NCBI RefSeq assembly: GCF_036711975.1
Contig: NC_091968.1
Span: 17,980,001 to 18,044,000 of the forward strand
DNA from: Onthophagus taurus
Taxonomy: Eukaryota; Arthropoda; Insecta; Coleoptera; Scarabaeidae
Length of the DNA stretch: 64,000 nt
Direction: 5' to 3'
Shown in pieces: positions 43,901 through 54,749 of the stretch (positions are counted from its first letter, which is position 1; the number at the start of each line of letters is the position of its first letter). The notes below the pieces were generated by a model. That model was not told where the DNA came from. It worked only from the letters and a program-made list of their open reading frames with translations, and ran no database searches. The position numbers were made by a program, and so were the translations under genes.

Positions 43901-45972
43901 CAGAGTTAATTTGATTTTAGATTAATAAAAAAAATGGAGGAGTCTTTGCAGACCCTTAATATGCTATATTGACTCCTATATATCCGCTATATAGCGCTAT
44001 ATCCACAGCATTCGAGAAGTTATCTACGTGCTACATTTTACTCTTATCCCAAAACCAACAGCAACTCAATATAGCCCTTTAGCCCTTTCCATCACTCTTT
44101 TCAGTTGCGATCCTTGTATCTCGTCTCCCGCGATTGACTAACACATAGTAGATGGAGGGTTAGAGCAGGCGTTGGTTCTTCCTGTCCTGGATGGGTTTTA
44201 AACCATTCTCTTTGGCCATCCATTGTGGTAACAACCGATGTTGTAAATGTGATACGAAGACAAAAAAATTTCTGTGGGTTCGGACTAATTTCAATAATAG
44301 CTTTCTCAATCAAGTCAGTATTGAAATGAAAATCACAACTAGTTTAATGTTTTAAGTCTGCCTTGACTTGAATTAAGAACCATATTTTGGTTATCATACT
44401 TACCACAAATGCATTCGATCTTCGTATAAAATGATCACATATAATATCAAATCCGTTCCCTCTAACAACATAATAAGAACATTTTCCCATAAAATCGTAC
44501 TTTCTTCCATCGAAAGTGGTGAAATGAGGATCTCCCCAACATCCTCCTTCGTCAGTACAAATTTTCTAAAAAAAATTAGCAATAATTCTTATTGATATTA
44601 AATTTGAAACCTAAGAACATACTTCTGTGCATTGCCATTGCCCGTTTTCACAAACACATGTATTACATTCTTGAGGAGGCAAATCTGGGACAGATGACCC
44701 AGGTTCGTACCATTTCCCATCTCGATAACACGGACAATCTTCAGCATAAATACATTTCCCTTCGTGAAGTTTCATACCCGGTGGGCAATAACAACCTTCT
44801 TCACAACTATGTTGTGATGAATGTTCGATTTTATCATCTCCGCAAGATATTTGTCCATCATTTGGGGCACATGGATAAAATTTTTTATCGATATTTGTGC
44901 AATTAATTGCTAAAAAGTAAATTAAAATAACTTGATGAGATTGAAAATGTTATCTTACGGCATAAATCTTCATCTCTCCAATCCGTAGCTGTATTTGTGT
45001 TAACATTGCAAGTTTTAACAAAGGCATCTAACATATCGCACATACATTCCCTTCGATTAAGAAGTTTGCATTCGCAATATAACGAAATACAAATATCTCG
45101 GAAATCAACCGAATAATCCCAACATTCTGAGAATTGTTTCAACGCGAAAAGATCGGTGCAATAATTTAAAGCTTCTGCGTTTAAATTATCGTCATCCCCA
45201 CAATCGTTTTCGAAAGGTTCGGTTTTACAAAGATCTAAAAAAAATTAATTAATAACAATAAGGAATGATTCTAATATTGTTTTTACCTAAAGTCCAACTA
45301 TTTGCGTAACAAATTTGGGAGTCTGTTGTATTTCCATCTGCTGTTATCAGATCGTTATCGGCGCAGCCATCATTGTTTCCACAAAAACCTATCATTTTAT
45401 GATCGAAATTTTCGTTATCTTGCACTATTTGAACCGTCTAAAATGAAAGAATTAGATTTGGGTTAAAAATATTAACATTATTTACATTTCCATCGAATCT
45501 AATTCGCATCCCAATATCATTGAGTTCGATAACAACCATTCTTCCAGGTTTTGAAATAATTAATTCATCAAAATTATGTGGGATGTTGTATTCAAATCCA
45601 TCTTTTGTAAAATGAATCAAAGATTCTGATATAGTTAATGTATAAATATTCCCGGAATATTTAATTTGTAAAGCTGTTGGATCTCTCAATAAATTAACGT
45701 CTAATTTTGCAGATTCAATCGATACCAATTTGTATTCACACGTTGATTCAAAATTATAAACGTTTCCATCGAAAGTTTTTACGTGGATTTCACCGAAAAC
45801 GACGCAATCCGAAATTTCCTTATTTAAATAAATTAATTAATTAAAAAGTTATTGATTGAAATATTCTTACATTTCTTTCGCATTCTTTAGTGGTTTTTGT
45901 AGATTGAATTGCACTAACAATAAGATTAATAGTTGATAATATAAAAACTAATTTTAAAGTTTTCGCTAGCAT
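34958..45972 (-). CDS. Secreted multidomain protein with three VWD-C8-TIL sets (hemocytin/SCO-spondin-like), 15 exons
   Basis: Coding exons on the minus strand are 45972-45871, 45818-45486, 45437-45287, 45234-44959, 44909-44623, 44565-44404, 37563-37386, 37329-37241, 37183-36958, 36902-36835, 36781-36435, 36383-36233, 36175-35432, 35380-35140 and 35082-34958. Every junction has GT/AG and matching phase; the sum is 3,480 nt, 1,159 residues. Order: signal peptide (MLAKTLKLVFILSTINLIVS), VWD1 (35-195), C8 (196-287), TIL plus VWC-like (288-383), VWD2 (384-560, GDPHFTTFDGRKYDF), C8, TIL, a Cys-poor insert, TIL-like, VWD3 (865-1030), C8, and a half TIL with CTDDD before the stop. VWD1 has FGEIHVKTFDG in place of the usual GDPH. 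Such proteins multimerise through disulfides in hemolymph clotting or matrices; that role here is inferred. Poly(A) signal at 34947-34942. Intron 6 (6,840 bp) is repeat-filled. Confidence 0.88.
37590..38690. repeat. Purine-rich interspersed repeat, copy R2 (VWD-gene intron 6)
   Basis: Same family as 33976-34756, with the same subunits in similar order. A shared non-purine tail follows (from about 38503, AAATCCAAAATCCATCATTT, then a TC-rich stretch to 38690). R2 and R3 carry the same tail and are in direct orientation, so they look like a roughly 1.5-kb tandem duplication. Confidence 0.85.
38880..40235. repeat. Purine-rich interspersed repeat, copy R3 (VWD-gene intron 6)
   Basis: Starts with the same left edge as R1 (CTTCCAGAAGAATGATCTAG at 38897) and ends with the same tail as R2 (from 40071). 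It is the most complete copy. The 276-codon minus-strand frame at 39246-40076 is low-complexity Ser/Leu/Phe text from the polypyrimidine strand and is not a gene. Confidence 0.85.
40236..41080. other. Intronic DNA without recognised feature
   Basis: Part of intron 6 of the VWD gene. A 71-codon minus-strand frame at 40579-40794 resembles retroelement-like charged text but I cannot assign it. Confidence 0.35.
41087..41660. repeat. Five irregularly spaced copies of a GC-richer motif around GAGGTCGCTTGCGACCGAG
   Basis: Variants of the imperfect palindrome occur near 41087, 41184, 41323, 41440 and 41634 (for example GAGGTCGCTTACGACCGAGG at 41634). Each earlier one is followed by a TACAATTGATATT-like stretch. 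It precedes a piggyBac C-terminus and may be part of that element's subterminal region. Confidence 0.6.
41700..41981 (+). mobile_element. piggyBac transposase C-terminal fragment with Cys-rich domain
   Basis: The frame ends with a Cys-rich zinc-binding block (KCHRCSLQKKEFRTKT, CTMCHIPLCKNCFIPFH) typical of the piggyBac C-terminus that binds the terminal repeats. The catalytic core is absent. Lies in intron 6 of the VWD gene. Confidence 0.75.
42044..42510. mobile_element. Deleted hAT element with CAGTGATGGCGAACC ends
   Basis: Starts CAGTGATGGCGAACCTATG and ends GGTTCGCCATCACTG. The flanking 8-mers differ, so a target duplication is not supported. A 72-codon frame at 42210-42428 is of unknown family. 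The right-end 70 bp recurs inverted at 42669. Confidence 0.65.
42521..42617. repeat. 97-bp palindromic repeat with perfect 25-bp arms
   Basis: Arms 42521-42545 and 42593-42617 are exact complements (key part GCAACCAATATCACAGTAT). The loop is AT-rich with an inner ACGCGATTTGCGTATT. The unit plus its right flank recurs near 43731. Confidence 0.85.
42669..43725 (-). mobile_element. Degraded hAT transposase (GTF2IRD2/ZBED5-like type)
   Basis: The element end CAGTGATGGCGAACC at 42669 closes a minus-strand pseudogene. In several frames one reads LSLDKTINITSNA, TDGAQNMVGKDVGFVKLF, the HCIIH-like FYCIILQEVLCAKTG and finally ERFNQFRSLEENI. These correspond in order to the ribonuclease-H-like fold of this hAT lineage. 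Many stops are present. In intron 6 of the VWD gene. Confidence 0.75.
43731..43810. repeat. Second copy of the palindromic repeat
   Basis: ATATCACAGTATAATTTAAT at the left and ATACTGTGATATTGGTTGCA at the right match the 42521-42617 unit, but the outer left arm is missing. The right flank (GATGGCGTCGTGTACGATAA) is also shared. Confidence 0.8.
43870..44400. other. Intronic DNA; minus-strand 70-codon frame of unknown origin
   Basis: The minus-strand frame at 44313-44101 reads MDGQREWFKTHPGQEEPTP in its middle. It is not needed as an exon, because the exons on either side join in phase and complete VWD2. It is probably retroelement-derived. Confidence 0.35.
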
Positions 45973-46009
45973 TTTGATTGATACTGAAACGAGAATATCT
46001 GTGATCTCG

Positions 46010-46017
46010 TTTATATA
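46010..46017 (-). promoter_or_regulatory. TATA box of the VWD-domain gene
   Basis: TATATAAA on the minus strand, about 38 nt before the start codon at 45972. This supports 45972 as the real start and a very short leader. Confidence 0.6.
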
Positions 46018-47030
46018 GTGCAATTTCGGTGTTTATTTCAATAAAGGTGATGGGTATTTGTTGGTTTATAACGTAATTGTGCGTTCATTCGGGAAATTTA
46101 TAAGATAAAAAGATTGGAATAGGATCTTTAAGGTGTAATAAATACGAGGATTAATCTATGAATGTCTCACAGGAAATAAAATATATCTTTCGTTTTGTTA
46201 TCGAGGCTTATAAGTATTTATTTTGGATTAAATGAAGTTTAAACATTGGAATTCTAGGAAACTTTTTTAAATAATATGTTATTTTATTCAACCAACAAAT
46301 TTTTAATCGCTCTTTTAAACATATTATTAAACACCTTATTTTAAAAAGTGCGTTTTCTTTGAAGTCTTTTTTATCATTCAATAATCGAAAAGTTTTCTAT
46401 GGCTCATATATTCATGGTTAGTTCAATAAGGACATAAGAAACTTGAGAAATAAACTTCAATTGATCCCTGTATAAGCAACATCCGCGACTTGTTACGAAA
46501 CAAATGTTGAATAAACATAAAAAAGTTGACAAAAATTATATAAAAAACTCTAAAAATATACAGAAGGCAACTTGGGCAGTAATTTCTTCAAGCAATCCCA
46601 CAAAGAAAAGGGGCCCATACATGGTGATGCAAAACTGAAGCATCTTTGCATGCGAGCAAATGTGAAACGTAAATGATGGAACACACGGTTCAAATTTGCT
46701 TGTCAATTTTAGTAACAGTTTCATAGTGAGTTGCGACTTGTTAACTATAATGAATGTAATACGGCAACATCATTTATATTTAATTGCTACTGCTATCGCA
46801 ATAGTAGTGAAGAAGAAGAAAGAAAGCAAGAGATCGAAATGGGTAAAAAATTAGCTGAAAAACGGAAACAGTATTCTCATATATTATACAGCAAGACGAT
46901 CGAAAATACTCGTTAATACGAGACGTATTAATATATTTTATTGTCGTAATAAACCATTACTACAAAACGTCATTGAATACACAAGAAATAAAAATGAAAT
47001 ATCAATAATACAAATATACATTTCATGGCA
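46018..47030. other. Intergenic DNA upstream of the VWD gene
   Basis: AT-rich, no supported gene. The short frames at 46536-46724 (-) and 46731-46916 (+) have no domain that I recognise. Confidence 0.4.
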
Positions 47031-47039
47031 ATTACACAC

Positions 47040-48840
47040 TAAACATTACGCATTAAAATGGTGAGACTGAACTATCGTGAGATATTCCTCGCACGAATAG
47101 AAAACGTTTTCCATCAAATATTCTTTTATTTTCCTCTTAAGCCGTTGCCTAGACAGCGCAGTCTGCTACGGCGGTAGTTCGTTGTACAGTTTTGGACCCC
47201 AGTAATCCACATACTTTTGCGTTGATGCAATTCTGTGGTACGGTACCTGGTATTGGTGTCGTGATCTTGTCAGATAGCTATGGGTACCACCATTGGAGGG
47301 AAAACTGTCTCTGTTAGCATGAACATGCAGCAATGCCGTAAGTATATATATGCTTGGTAAGGTAAGTATATTCTCATATTTAAAGTAGTTCTTACAACTT
47401 TCGTCTGTTCGCAGCCCATACAGCACCCGCAATGCCCTCTTCTGTAGTCGGAAGATCCTCAGGAAATCAGATGCCCTACCCCAGAAAAGAACACCATACG
47501 ACGCCTTCGAGTGAAAAGATGCAAAGTATGACAACCTGGCTGCCTGGTGAGTGGCTACTTGTTTTAGTCTTCGTATTGTAAAGATAGCAGAAGTCAGCCT
47601 AGTCCTCAGATGCTTCAAGTGCACTGCCCACGTCATTCCGCTGTCTAGATGCATATCCAGAAATTTTACAGTTGTAGATTCCCTCCCACGTCGAGTAATC
47701 TCCAACACTATATATTCTGTTTTTTCACTGTTTAGTTTGAGCAGATTATTACTGAACCATTCTTGAGTGGACAATATTGCTTCTTGTGATTTAGCCATCA
47801 AGTTATCCTTTGTAGTGTCCTTTAATACGATGGATATATCATCAGTATATAAATATGTCTCTTCAATAATGTTGCAAGGCAGATCATTAATATATATAAT
47901 AAACAGGAGAGGTCCTGAGGAACACCATGTTTGATTTTTACACTACACGATCTATTACCATTATACTCAACATATTGTTGTATGTCCATCTAATAAGATC
48001 TTATTAAATTTAGTTGTAGACCTCTAATACCATAAAACTGAAGTTTACTCAGGAGAATGGAGTGGCTGATGGTATCGAATGCCTTGCTGAGGTTCAGCAG
48101 GTCGATCTGAACCACAGTTTGCTCATCATGTGCTTTCGTTATAAAGGCAATTACTTCAGAAACAGCCGTCATTACCGATTTGCCTGATTGGTACCCGTGC
48201 TGACCGGTCGCAAAATATTTATTGGTCTTAAAGTATTCCACCAACCTTCTTGCTATTAATCTTTCAAATATCTTGGAGATAATGGGTAAAATTGATATAG
48301 GTCTTTAATTGTTATAGTCCTTTTTATCACCCTTCTTATATAATAGGAGGACTCTCGCTGTCTTGAACTCTGAAGGAAAAATTCCATCGCTGACAAATTT
48401 ATTGAACATAATAAGATAGACCGCACACTGTTCTATTACCGACTTTATTATATTGTTTGTTAAGCCATATGTGTCAGCTGTGCCGCTGCTCTTAATTTGA
48501 TCTACTGTTGTTATTATTTCTGTTGTTGTTATTGGTCTGAAGAAAAAAGAATTTATATTTGTCACATTTAAGTTTTTGAGATAGCGATCAAGAGAGTTAA
48601 TTGACGGGATACCATTCACGATACCCTCAACCACCTCTACAAAGTGTTTCTTGATGTCCACAACGTCGAGAGATACAAGACTACTATTTGAGCCACTGAT
48701 TTATTACCTTCCATATTGCACGTTGTTTGTTACCAGCATTGTTTGCCTGAAACAAGGTGTTTTTAAGGAATATGTCGAGATTCGAGTATTTTTAATTGTC
48801 GTGTTGTATATGGCTAGACTGCTTAAAAATTTTCACTAGC
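47040..48840 (-). mobile_element. Degraded non-LTR retrotransposon, reverse transcriptase region
   Basis: From right to left, 48661-48305 is the fingers region (ARVLLLYKKGDKKDYNN at the end). 48244-47990 contains the palm start (VVQIDLLNLSKAFDTISHS). 47801-47166 is the thumb and C-terminal part (STQEWFSNNLLKLNSEKTEY), ending near the C-terminus. The YADD region falls between frames near 47850. Frames shift between the three pieces. Confidence 0.85.
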
Positions 48841-49377
48841 AACTGGTAACCCTCAACCTTTTTATTTCAATACATCCTTGCATAACGTCTTCTTGCTAAC
48901 GAACAGCAAATTTGAATAATACGCTTGCGAAAATCAATTTAAAACAGAAGAATGGCATAAACTGTTTTCACACAGCTTGCACACGACGAGCAGTGCAAAA
49001 TCAAACTCAGCCAGATCTTATCGTGCTATGCCTAGACCTGACAGCGCTATCAGTTTTGGAGCATAGACGATCACATTTGCTCCTGTTTATTAGCTCTGCG
49101 TGCAAATATGACTGTTTTACATCACAGTGTATAGGCCGGTAAACAATAAAAATCGTCATTAACTTCACTAACACCTACCGATTTTAATGCGTATTTTATA
49201 GCATCAACTATTTGCTTAATTGCAGAGGTAGTAAATCCTGTGGATGACATGTAGGTCGGCCCACTTTTCCGATTTAGAGAAATATCTTACATCGAATTGC
49301 GAGATATCATTCGTAATTTATTAAACATATAAAGAATTTGATAGTTGGTCCACTATGTAATCTAATAAATCAATGTA
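48841..49377. other. Intergenic DNA without recognised feature
   Basis: The 76-codon plus-strand frame at 48912-49142 has no recognisable domain. Nothing else seen. Confidence 0.4.
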
Positions 49378-49381
49378 TTAA

Positions 49382-51549
49382 CCCTTTGTGTCCCGACGGT
49401 ACGTTAAAGTACCGGTAGTTTTAAACACTCATTTTAAACTGTAGTCATCTATTCGGCTCATTTTGCGCTGTCGGTACTTTCTACTATACAAGAAGAAATC
49501 TGTATAAAAAATAACGCAATCCGCATTGTAGGGTTTTTAGGTATATTTTAAACTTATTCATCCAGATGTGAGGTTAGAAGTTTAGTGAAAAGTGGTGTTG
49601 CTGAATTTTGTTGTCCAAAAAACATAAAAGTACCGTCAGAATAATAAGAGGTACAATATTGAGATTGACGTAAAAATGAACCAAGCGAATACAGATACAT
49701 TTTGGTACTTAAACAAAGCTTTGATTGATGAAGAGGTTGAGGTTGAAAAAGTTTGTGTTGAATTACAAAATATCCCGTTGGATAATTCTGAACAGACAGA
49801 CATAGAAGATGACATTGTTATTACTAGTGCTAGTGAGATACCTATGCTAGAAGATGAACAAATAGAACACCAACTAATCAAAATGAGGAAGGTGACACTG
49901 AAGTAGTAGAAATACGTGGCAAAAGGCCCAAGAAGAACAACAAGGCAGAAATTGATAGAAAACTGAGAAAACGGGAAAAACAGGTTATTGATACGATTAT
50001 CCAGAAGGAATACATATTATTTTCTAACACTGATGGATAACTGTGTGAAAGATATTACCTTTCAAAGTAATTTGTACGCCACCCAAAGGAATAAATCGTT
50101 AAACTTGAAAGAAGAAAAGTTGCTGTGTTTCTTTGGCATAAATTTCTTAATGAGTTATCATAGTTTGCCAAGCTATAAACTTTTCTGAAGTAATGCTGAA
50201 GAGTTTGGGTGTACTACTTGCCATATGACCAATGATAACAGCATTATTCCCACGAACAATACGGATAAACTATACAAGATCCGTCCGTATCTTCAAACAC
50301 TTAACCGTCAGTTATCCAGTTATCATCATGGAACTAAGCAGTTGGCTATGGACAAAGGGAGATCAAGTATGAAACAATTCAATGCCATGAAGCCCATAAA
50401 AAGGGGTTATAAACTCTGGTGCTTAGCAGATAAGAAAGAGTACATAAAGAAATTTGATGTGTATCAGGGAAAATCTCCTGAAACTGAAGAAAAATTATGG
50501 ATTAGGTGTAAAGATTGTCCTGATTTATTTTAATAACTTTTTTACAAGTATCCGTCTTTTGGAAAAACTGAAAATTAAGAAAACCTTAATTGTGGATCAA
50601 TAAGGTCTCACAAAAATGGTGCACCAAAAAATTTGATAGATGATAAACGAACGAAAAGAGGAGATTATGATTACCGGATCTCAAATTTCGATATAAGTTA
50701 TTACAAATGAAAGGACAGTAAGTACGTGAAATTTTGCTCTAATTTTCATGGATCAGAAGAGACCACCGTAAAAACGAAGCAAAAGAATGGAACGAAAATT
50801 GATGTGCGCTGTCCTTCAGTCGTTGATGATTACAATAAAAACATGGGTTCGGTAGATCATGCCGATCAACTTCGACAAGTGTATGCAATCGACCGCCGTT
50901 CCAAGAAGTGGTGGCACGGGCTTTTCTTTGGTTTTACAGATATATTCTTTTGTCATATATTCTGAATGTGAAGAGGAAAGGACGACGCTATTAGATTTTC
51001 ATCGTTCTGTAGCTACAGGTCTAATAAATAAATATACAAATTTACTGCGTCCACGAAGATGTCGTAGCGCAAAAAGACGAAAGTACGGCTATTCTGTTAC
51101 TGACGGCGTAAGACTTGGGAACCGTGGTACGCAATGGATTACTTTTGGAAAAGAAAGAGGAAGGTGTGAAAACTGCTCTGCCAAAGCTATATTCAGTCCA
51201 GACCCCACTCAAAATGGACTGCACACAATGTTTATTTTGTTGTAATGAAAGAAAGAACTGTTTTTCTGAATATCATAATGTGACTTAGCTAAAGCAACTG
51301 TTACTTATTTTCTAACGTAATAAAAAATATATTATTTTCATATTAGTAATAAAGGTTTTTGTATATTGCAACATCACTAAAATATATTTCAATGCCTGAC
51401 GGTACTTTCAAATACCACTATCCCCCTGGAATGGGGGATTGTCATATTTTACTAAAATTGATTCCAAAGGCCTTTAATGAGTGTATTTTGATAGCGTTTT
51501 AATTCTGTCACAAAGTTTCAAAATTTTTGATTTCTTGAGACACAAAGGG
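49382..51549 (+). mobile_element. piggyBac-family transposon with terminal repeats at a TTAA site
   Basis: The ends CCCTTTGTGTC and GACACAAAGGG are preceded by TTAA (49378-49381) and followed by TTAT, a one-base change. Subterminal copies of CGGTACTTT/AAAGTACCG lie at both ends. The broken transposase shows an acidic N-terminus (49676-49906), LYKIRPYLQTLNRQ and KGRSSMKQF with PIKRGYKLWCLADKKEY (50225-50533). NKNMGSVDHADQL (near 50840) and a C-terminal Cys-containing stretch (GRCENCSAK) end at 51245. At least three frameshifts are present. Confidence 0.9.
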
Positions 51550-51599
51550 TTATTCCGGTCTTTAAAAGGGAGATAATAAGAATAATAATTATAATGTTT

Positions 51600-52920
51600 A
51601 TTCGATGCAAATACATAAGAAATTACAACATGTCATAATGTCAGGTTTTGTTAGGGTTTTGCGCTAGGTAATTCTTAACGAACGAGTTCATTCTTCTAGA
51701 AGGCAATTGTCTAACTGACTGTGGTAAGTGATTGTAGAATTTTGTGCTCCAATAGTCGGTGTTATTTTGAGTTTTTACTAGACGGTGGCGTGGAACTCGC
51801 AATTCGTCCCCCCGTCTTGTCGGATAATTGTGAATATTTGAATTCTTCGTGAGGTTGATCCATTCCTTCTTAGTTGCTTTAATGCAGCTGAATATATACA
51901 CAGACGGTATGGTGAGAATTTTGTGCATTGCAAAATGTTCTCTACTCTTTAAATTGAGAAGTGCACGAATTGCCCCCTTTTGCAATAGAAAAATTCGCTC
52001 TGCTGCTGAAGACATGCCTCAGAACAGAATGCCATACATTGCACCGCTGTGGAAACTAGCATAATATGTGAGTTTAGCCGCTTCTATGGTACTGATAGCT
52101 CTCATTCTCCGTTCACAGTAAATTGCGCCATTTAGCTTCTTGGCAGTATTATCTATATGGGTGTACCATTTGAATTCCTCGTCTAGATACAGACCTAAGA
52201 ATTTTAGGGATTTATTTTCGGTATTGCTATGACCGTTGTTGAAGGTTTACCGTTACTCATTATCATTAAACCATTCTTTTGAAGCGTGCATGGATTTGCT
52301 GCAGTTATTTTGAACACCTTTTATTGATTCGCCCGTTGAAACCATAGATGTGTCGTCTGCATAGATGCAAAGGTCTCCATGTGGTATAATGCTTGGCATG
52401 TCATTTATGTATGTGATAAATAGCAAAGGACCCAATACCGAACCCTGAGGAACACCCACTGAGCCCTCTGCAGCTCTAGATCTTCCTCCATTCACACTAC
52501 GATTTGTATCCTAGCATTCAAGTATGACTTCAGATTGTCGTTTGCAACACCCCGAATACCGTAGTAATACAGCTTATCTAGGAGTACGGCATGGTTTACA
52601 CTATCAAACGTTTTTCATAGATCAATTCCTACCAACTCTACAAATTTACTTTTATCTATTGCTTCCAGTATTTTGTTTACGGTATCTTGTTAGATAGCTG
52701 TGTCTACAGATTGTTCTTTACGGTAGCCGTGTTGATATTTAGTGAAAAACTTTCGAAATTCTATCTGCTACTACGCATTCGAATACTTTCGAAGTTACTG
52801 GAAGAATAGAAATGGGCCTGTAGTAGTCTGGCTTTTCTCCATTCCCTTTTTTGTGGATGGGAATGATTTTTGCTTACTTCAATTCGTTTGGAAATCTATA
52901 TTTTTTATATGCTTGGTATG
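51600..52920 (-). mobile_element. Degraded non-LTR retrotransposon (reverse transcriptase)
   Basis: The 52495-52253 frame has GVPQGSVLGPLLFITYIND and CIYADDTS, the catalytic core. Upstream DNA (to about 52920) gives FVELVGIDL and KTFDSVNH-like palm text with stops. The 52015-51641 frame is the C-terminal domain (NTDYWSTKFYNHLPQSVRQL). It resembles the 47040-48840 element but is a separate copy. Confidence 0.85.
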
Positions 52921-52929
52921 CTTTTGCTA

Positions 52930-53985
52930 TTTGATAATTTGCTGAATCAATTGCAGTATGGATTCCGGAAAGATAAAATGACAACCGCGGCGGTTGGAGC
53001 ACTGGTCGGTCACATACAACGGTGTTTTGAGAATAAATTATTTGCGGAAACCTCTTTTTATGATTTAGCCAAGGCTTTCGACTGCGTCTCTCATGGTCTG
53101 CTTTTGCGGAGGTTCCGCAATTACAACATTACAGATGGAGGTATAGATTTGTTGGGCTCTTATTTGAGAAATCGTTTTAGTATGTTTCTTACAACGAACA
53201 AATATCTGAAAAGCTGCTTGTTGAGTGTGGAATTCCTCAGGGATCGGCACTCGGACCTTTACTATTCATTATTTTCATTAATGACCTGCCCAAGTGTTTA
53301 TCACGGAATACGATCATTATATTGTATGCTGATGACACGATTACCATCGATATGCACAAAATACCCGATGATCTTAAAAGACAATCCGAGAGGTGCGTAC
53401 ACTTGTTTTTGACTGGTTTACAGCGAATTCTCGTAGTGTTAATCAGTCGAAAACGCAGACCATACACTTTTCTTTTAATCGAGAACAGCCTAACCATATC
53501 GTGACTTCCATAAAATATCTGCGAATTCCGATAGATTCTAAATTAATATGGCAAGGTCACATAGTGGACTTAGTAAAAAATTGAACAGAAGCATATATGC
53601 TTTGCGAAATTTGGTAGGCATGGTACCACCTGAGGTGTTAATTAAGACGTATTACTGAAACTTTTATTGTCACATGTCTTATGGTGTTTTGTGTTGGGGA
53701 TATTCTACGCATGCACACCATATGTTCCATGCTCAAAGAAAATGTGTACGTGTAATGGCTCGTGTAGGGTTCATTGAGTGCTGTAGGACGAAATTCATCC
53801 AGTTCGGTATTATGACCTTTCCGTGCGCTTATATTCTCGCATGATTGACGCATGTGAAAGCAAATTTGAATGACTAAAAACAACGATAGTCACCAATATA
53901 ATACAAGAAATGGAGGTAGCCTTGATGCCCTTTTCAGTCGCACAATGAGGGCGCGAGATGGCTGTAATTTTTTAACGCATTGCCT
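52930..53985 (+). mobile_element. Degraded non-LTR reverse transcriptase, opposite orientation
   Basis: Contains NQLQYGFRKDKMTTAAV, SFYDLAKAFDCVSHGLLL, then in a shifted frame GIPQGSALGPLLFIIFIND and ILYADDTITI. HQYNTRNGGSLDALF appears near the end. It abuts the minus-strand element at about 52925 head to head. Confidence 0.82.
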
Positions 53986-54239
53986 CCTCATATTCAGAAC
54001 TTGGACACCAAGTGTGTGTCGTATAACGCGGGTATTGCAGTATTTGGGAGGAAACTGCTTCTGCAACCATGCGATGTACTGGTGCTATATACCACTTTCT
54101 ATGGATACTATACGATTCCGAAGTTTTGTCCGTATCATATAAGAAGTTTATTACGCCGTAACCGTAACCATAAAAAGAGATCATATTAAAACTAAATCGG
54201 ACAGATAATTTAAGAGTAGATCCAGATAAAGAGATTACT

Positions 54240-54740
54240 TGCAAATTGAAACAGCTCGCATAACTTTTCTAAAAATGATATCATTCTTCTGTAACGACAA
54301 CTTAAATCTACAATTGCGTCAAAGAATGATCAAAGGTTATGTCTGGTAAGAGTTGTTATATGGAACTGAGATCTGGACTTTAAAGCCTGCCCCGATCAAT
54401 CGTCTGGAAACATTGGAGATGTGGTTGCATAGAAGAATACATCAACGAAGCAATGTTAAATAGAAAATCGTTCGTGAATTATTTAAAACTATTAAGGTAG
54501 GAAACATATCATACCTAAGTCATATTCTTAGAGGAGACAGATACAAAATCGTCGTGCGTTTATAATAAAAGGTAAAATCGAGGGTTGCAGTGGAATTGGA
54601 AGAAAGCAAATCTCATGGCTAAGAATGATTGGAACCATCAACTATTTAGATTAGCCGAAAGATTGGAACAACTCGCGGATGTGATTGCCAACGTTAGGGG
54701 GACCTGATATGGCACCGAAAGAATACGAAGAAGTGTTATA
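54240..54740 (+). mobile_element. 3' part of a non-LTR retrotransposon (C-terminal domain only)
   Basis: Scattered frames read GYVW-YGTEIWTLK-like text, ETLEMWLHRRIHQRS, and a terminal MIGTINYLD-like and LADVIANVRG stretch, the C-terminal end of RTE/CR1-like polyproteins. No catalytic region remains. Confidence 0.5.
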
Positions 54741-54749
54741 CATATTCAT

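Noticed and set aside
44101-44313. Candidate extra exon of the VWD gene
   Set aside because: Exons 6 and 7 already join in phase and complete VWD2 without it; no cysteine pattern or VWD motif is present.
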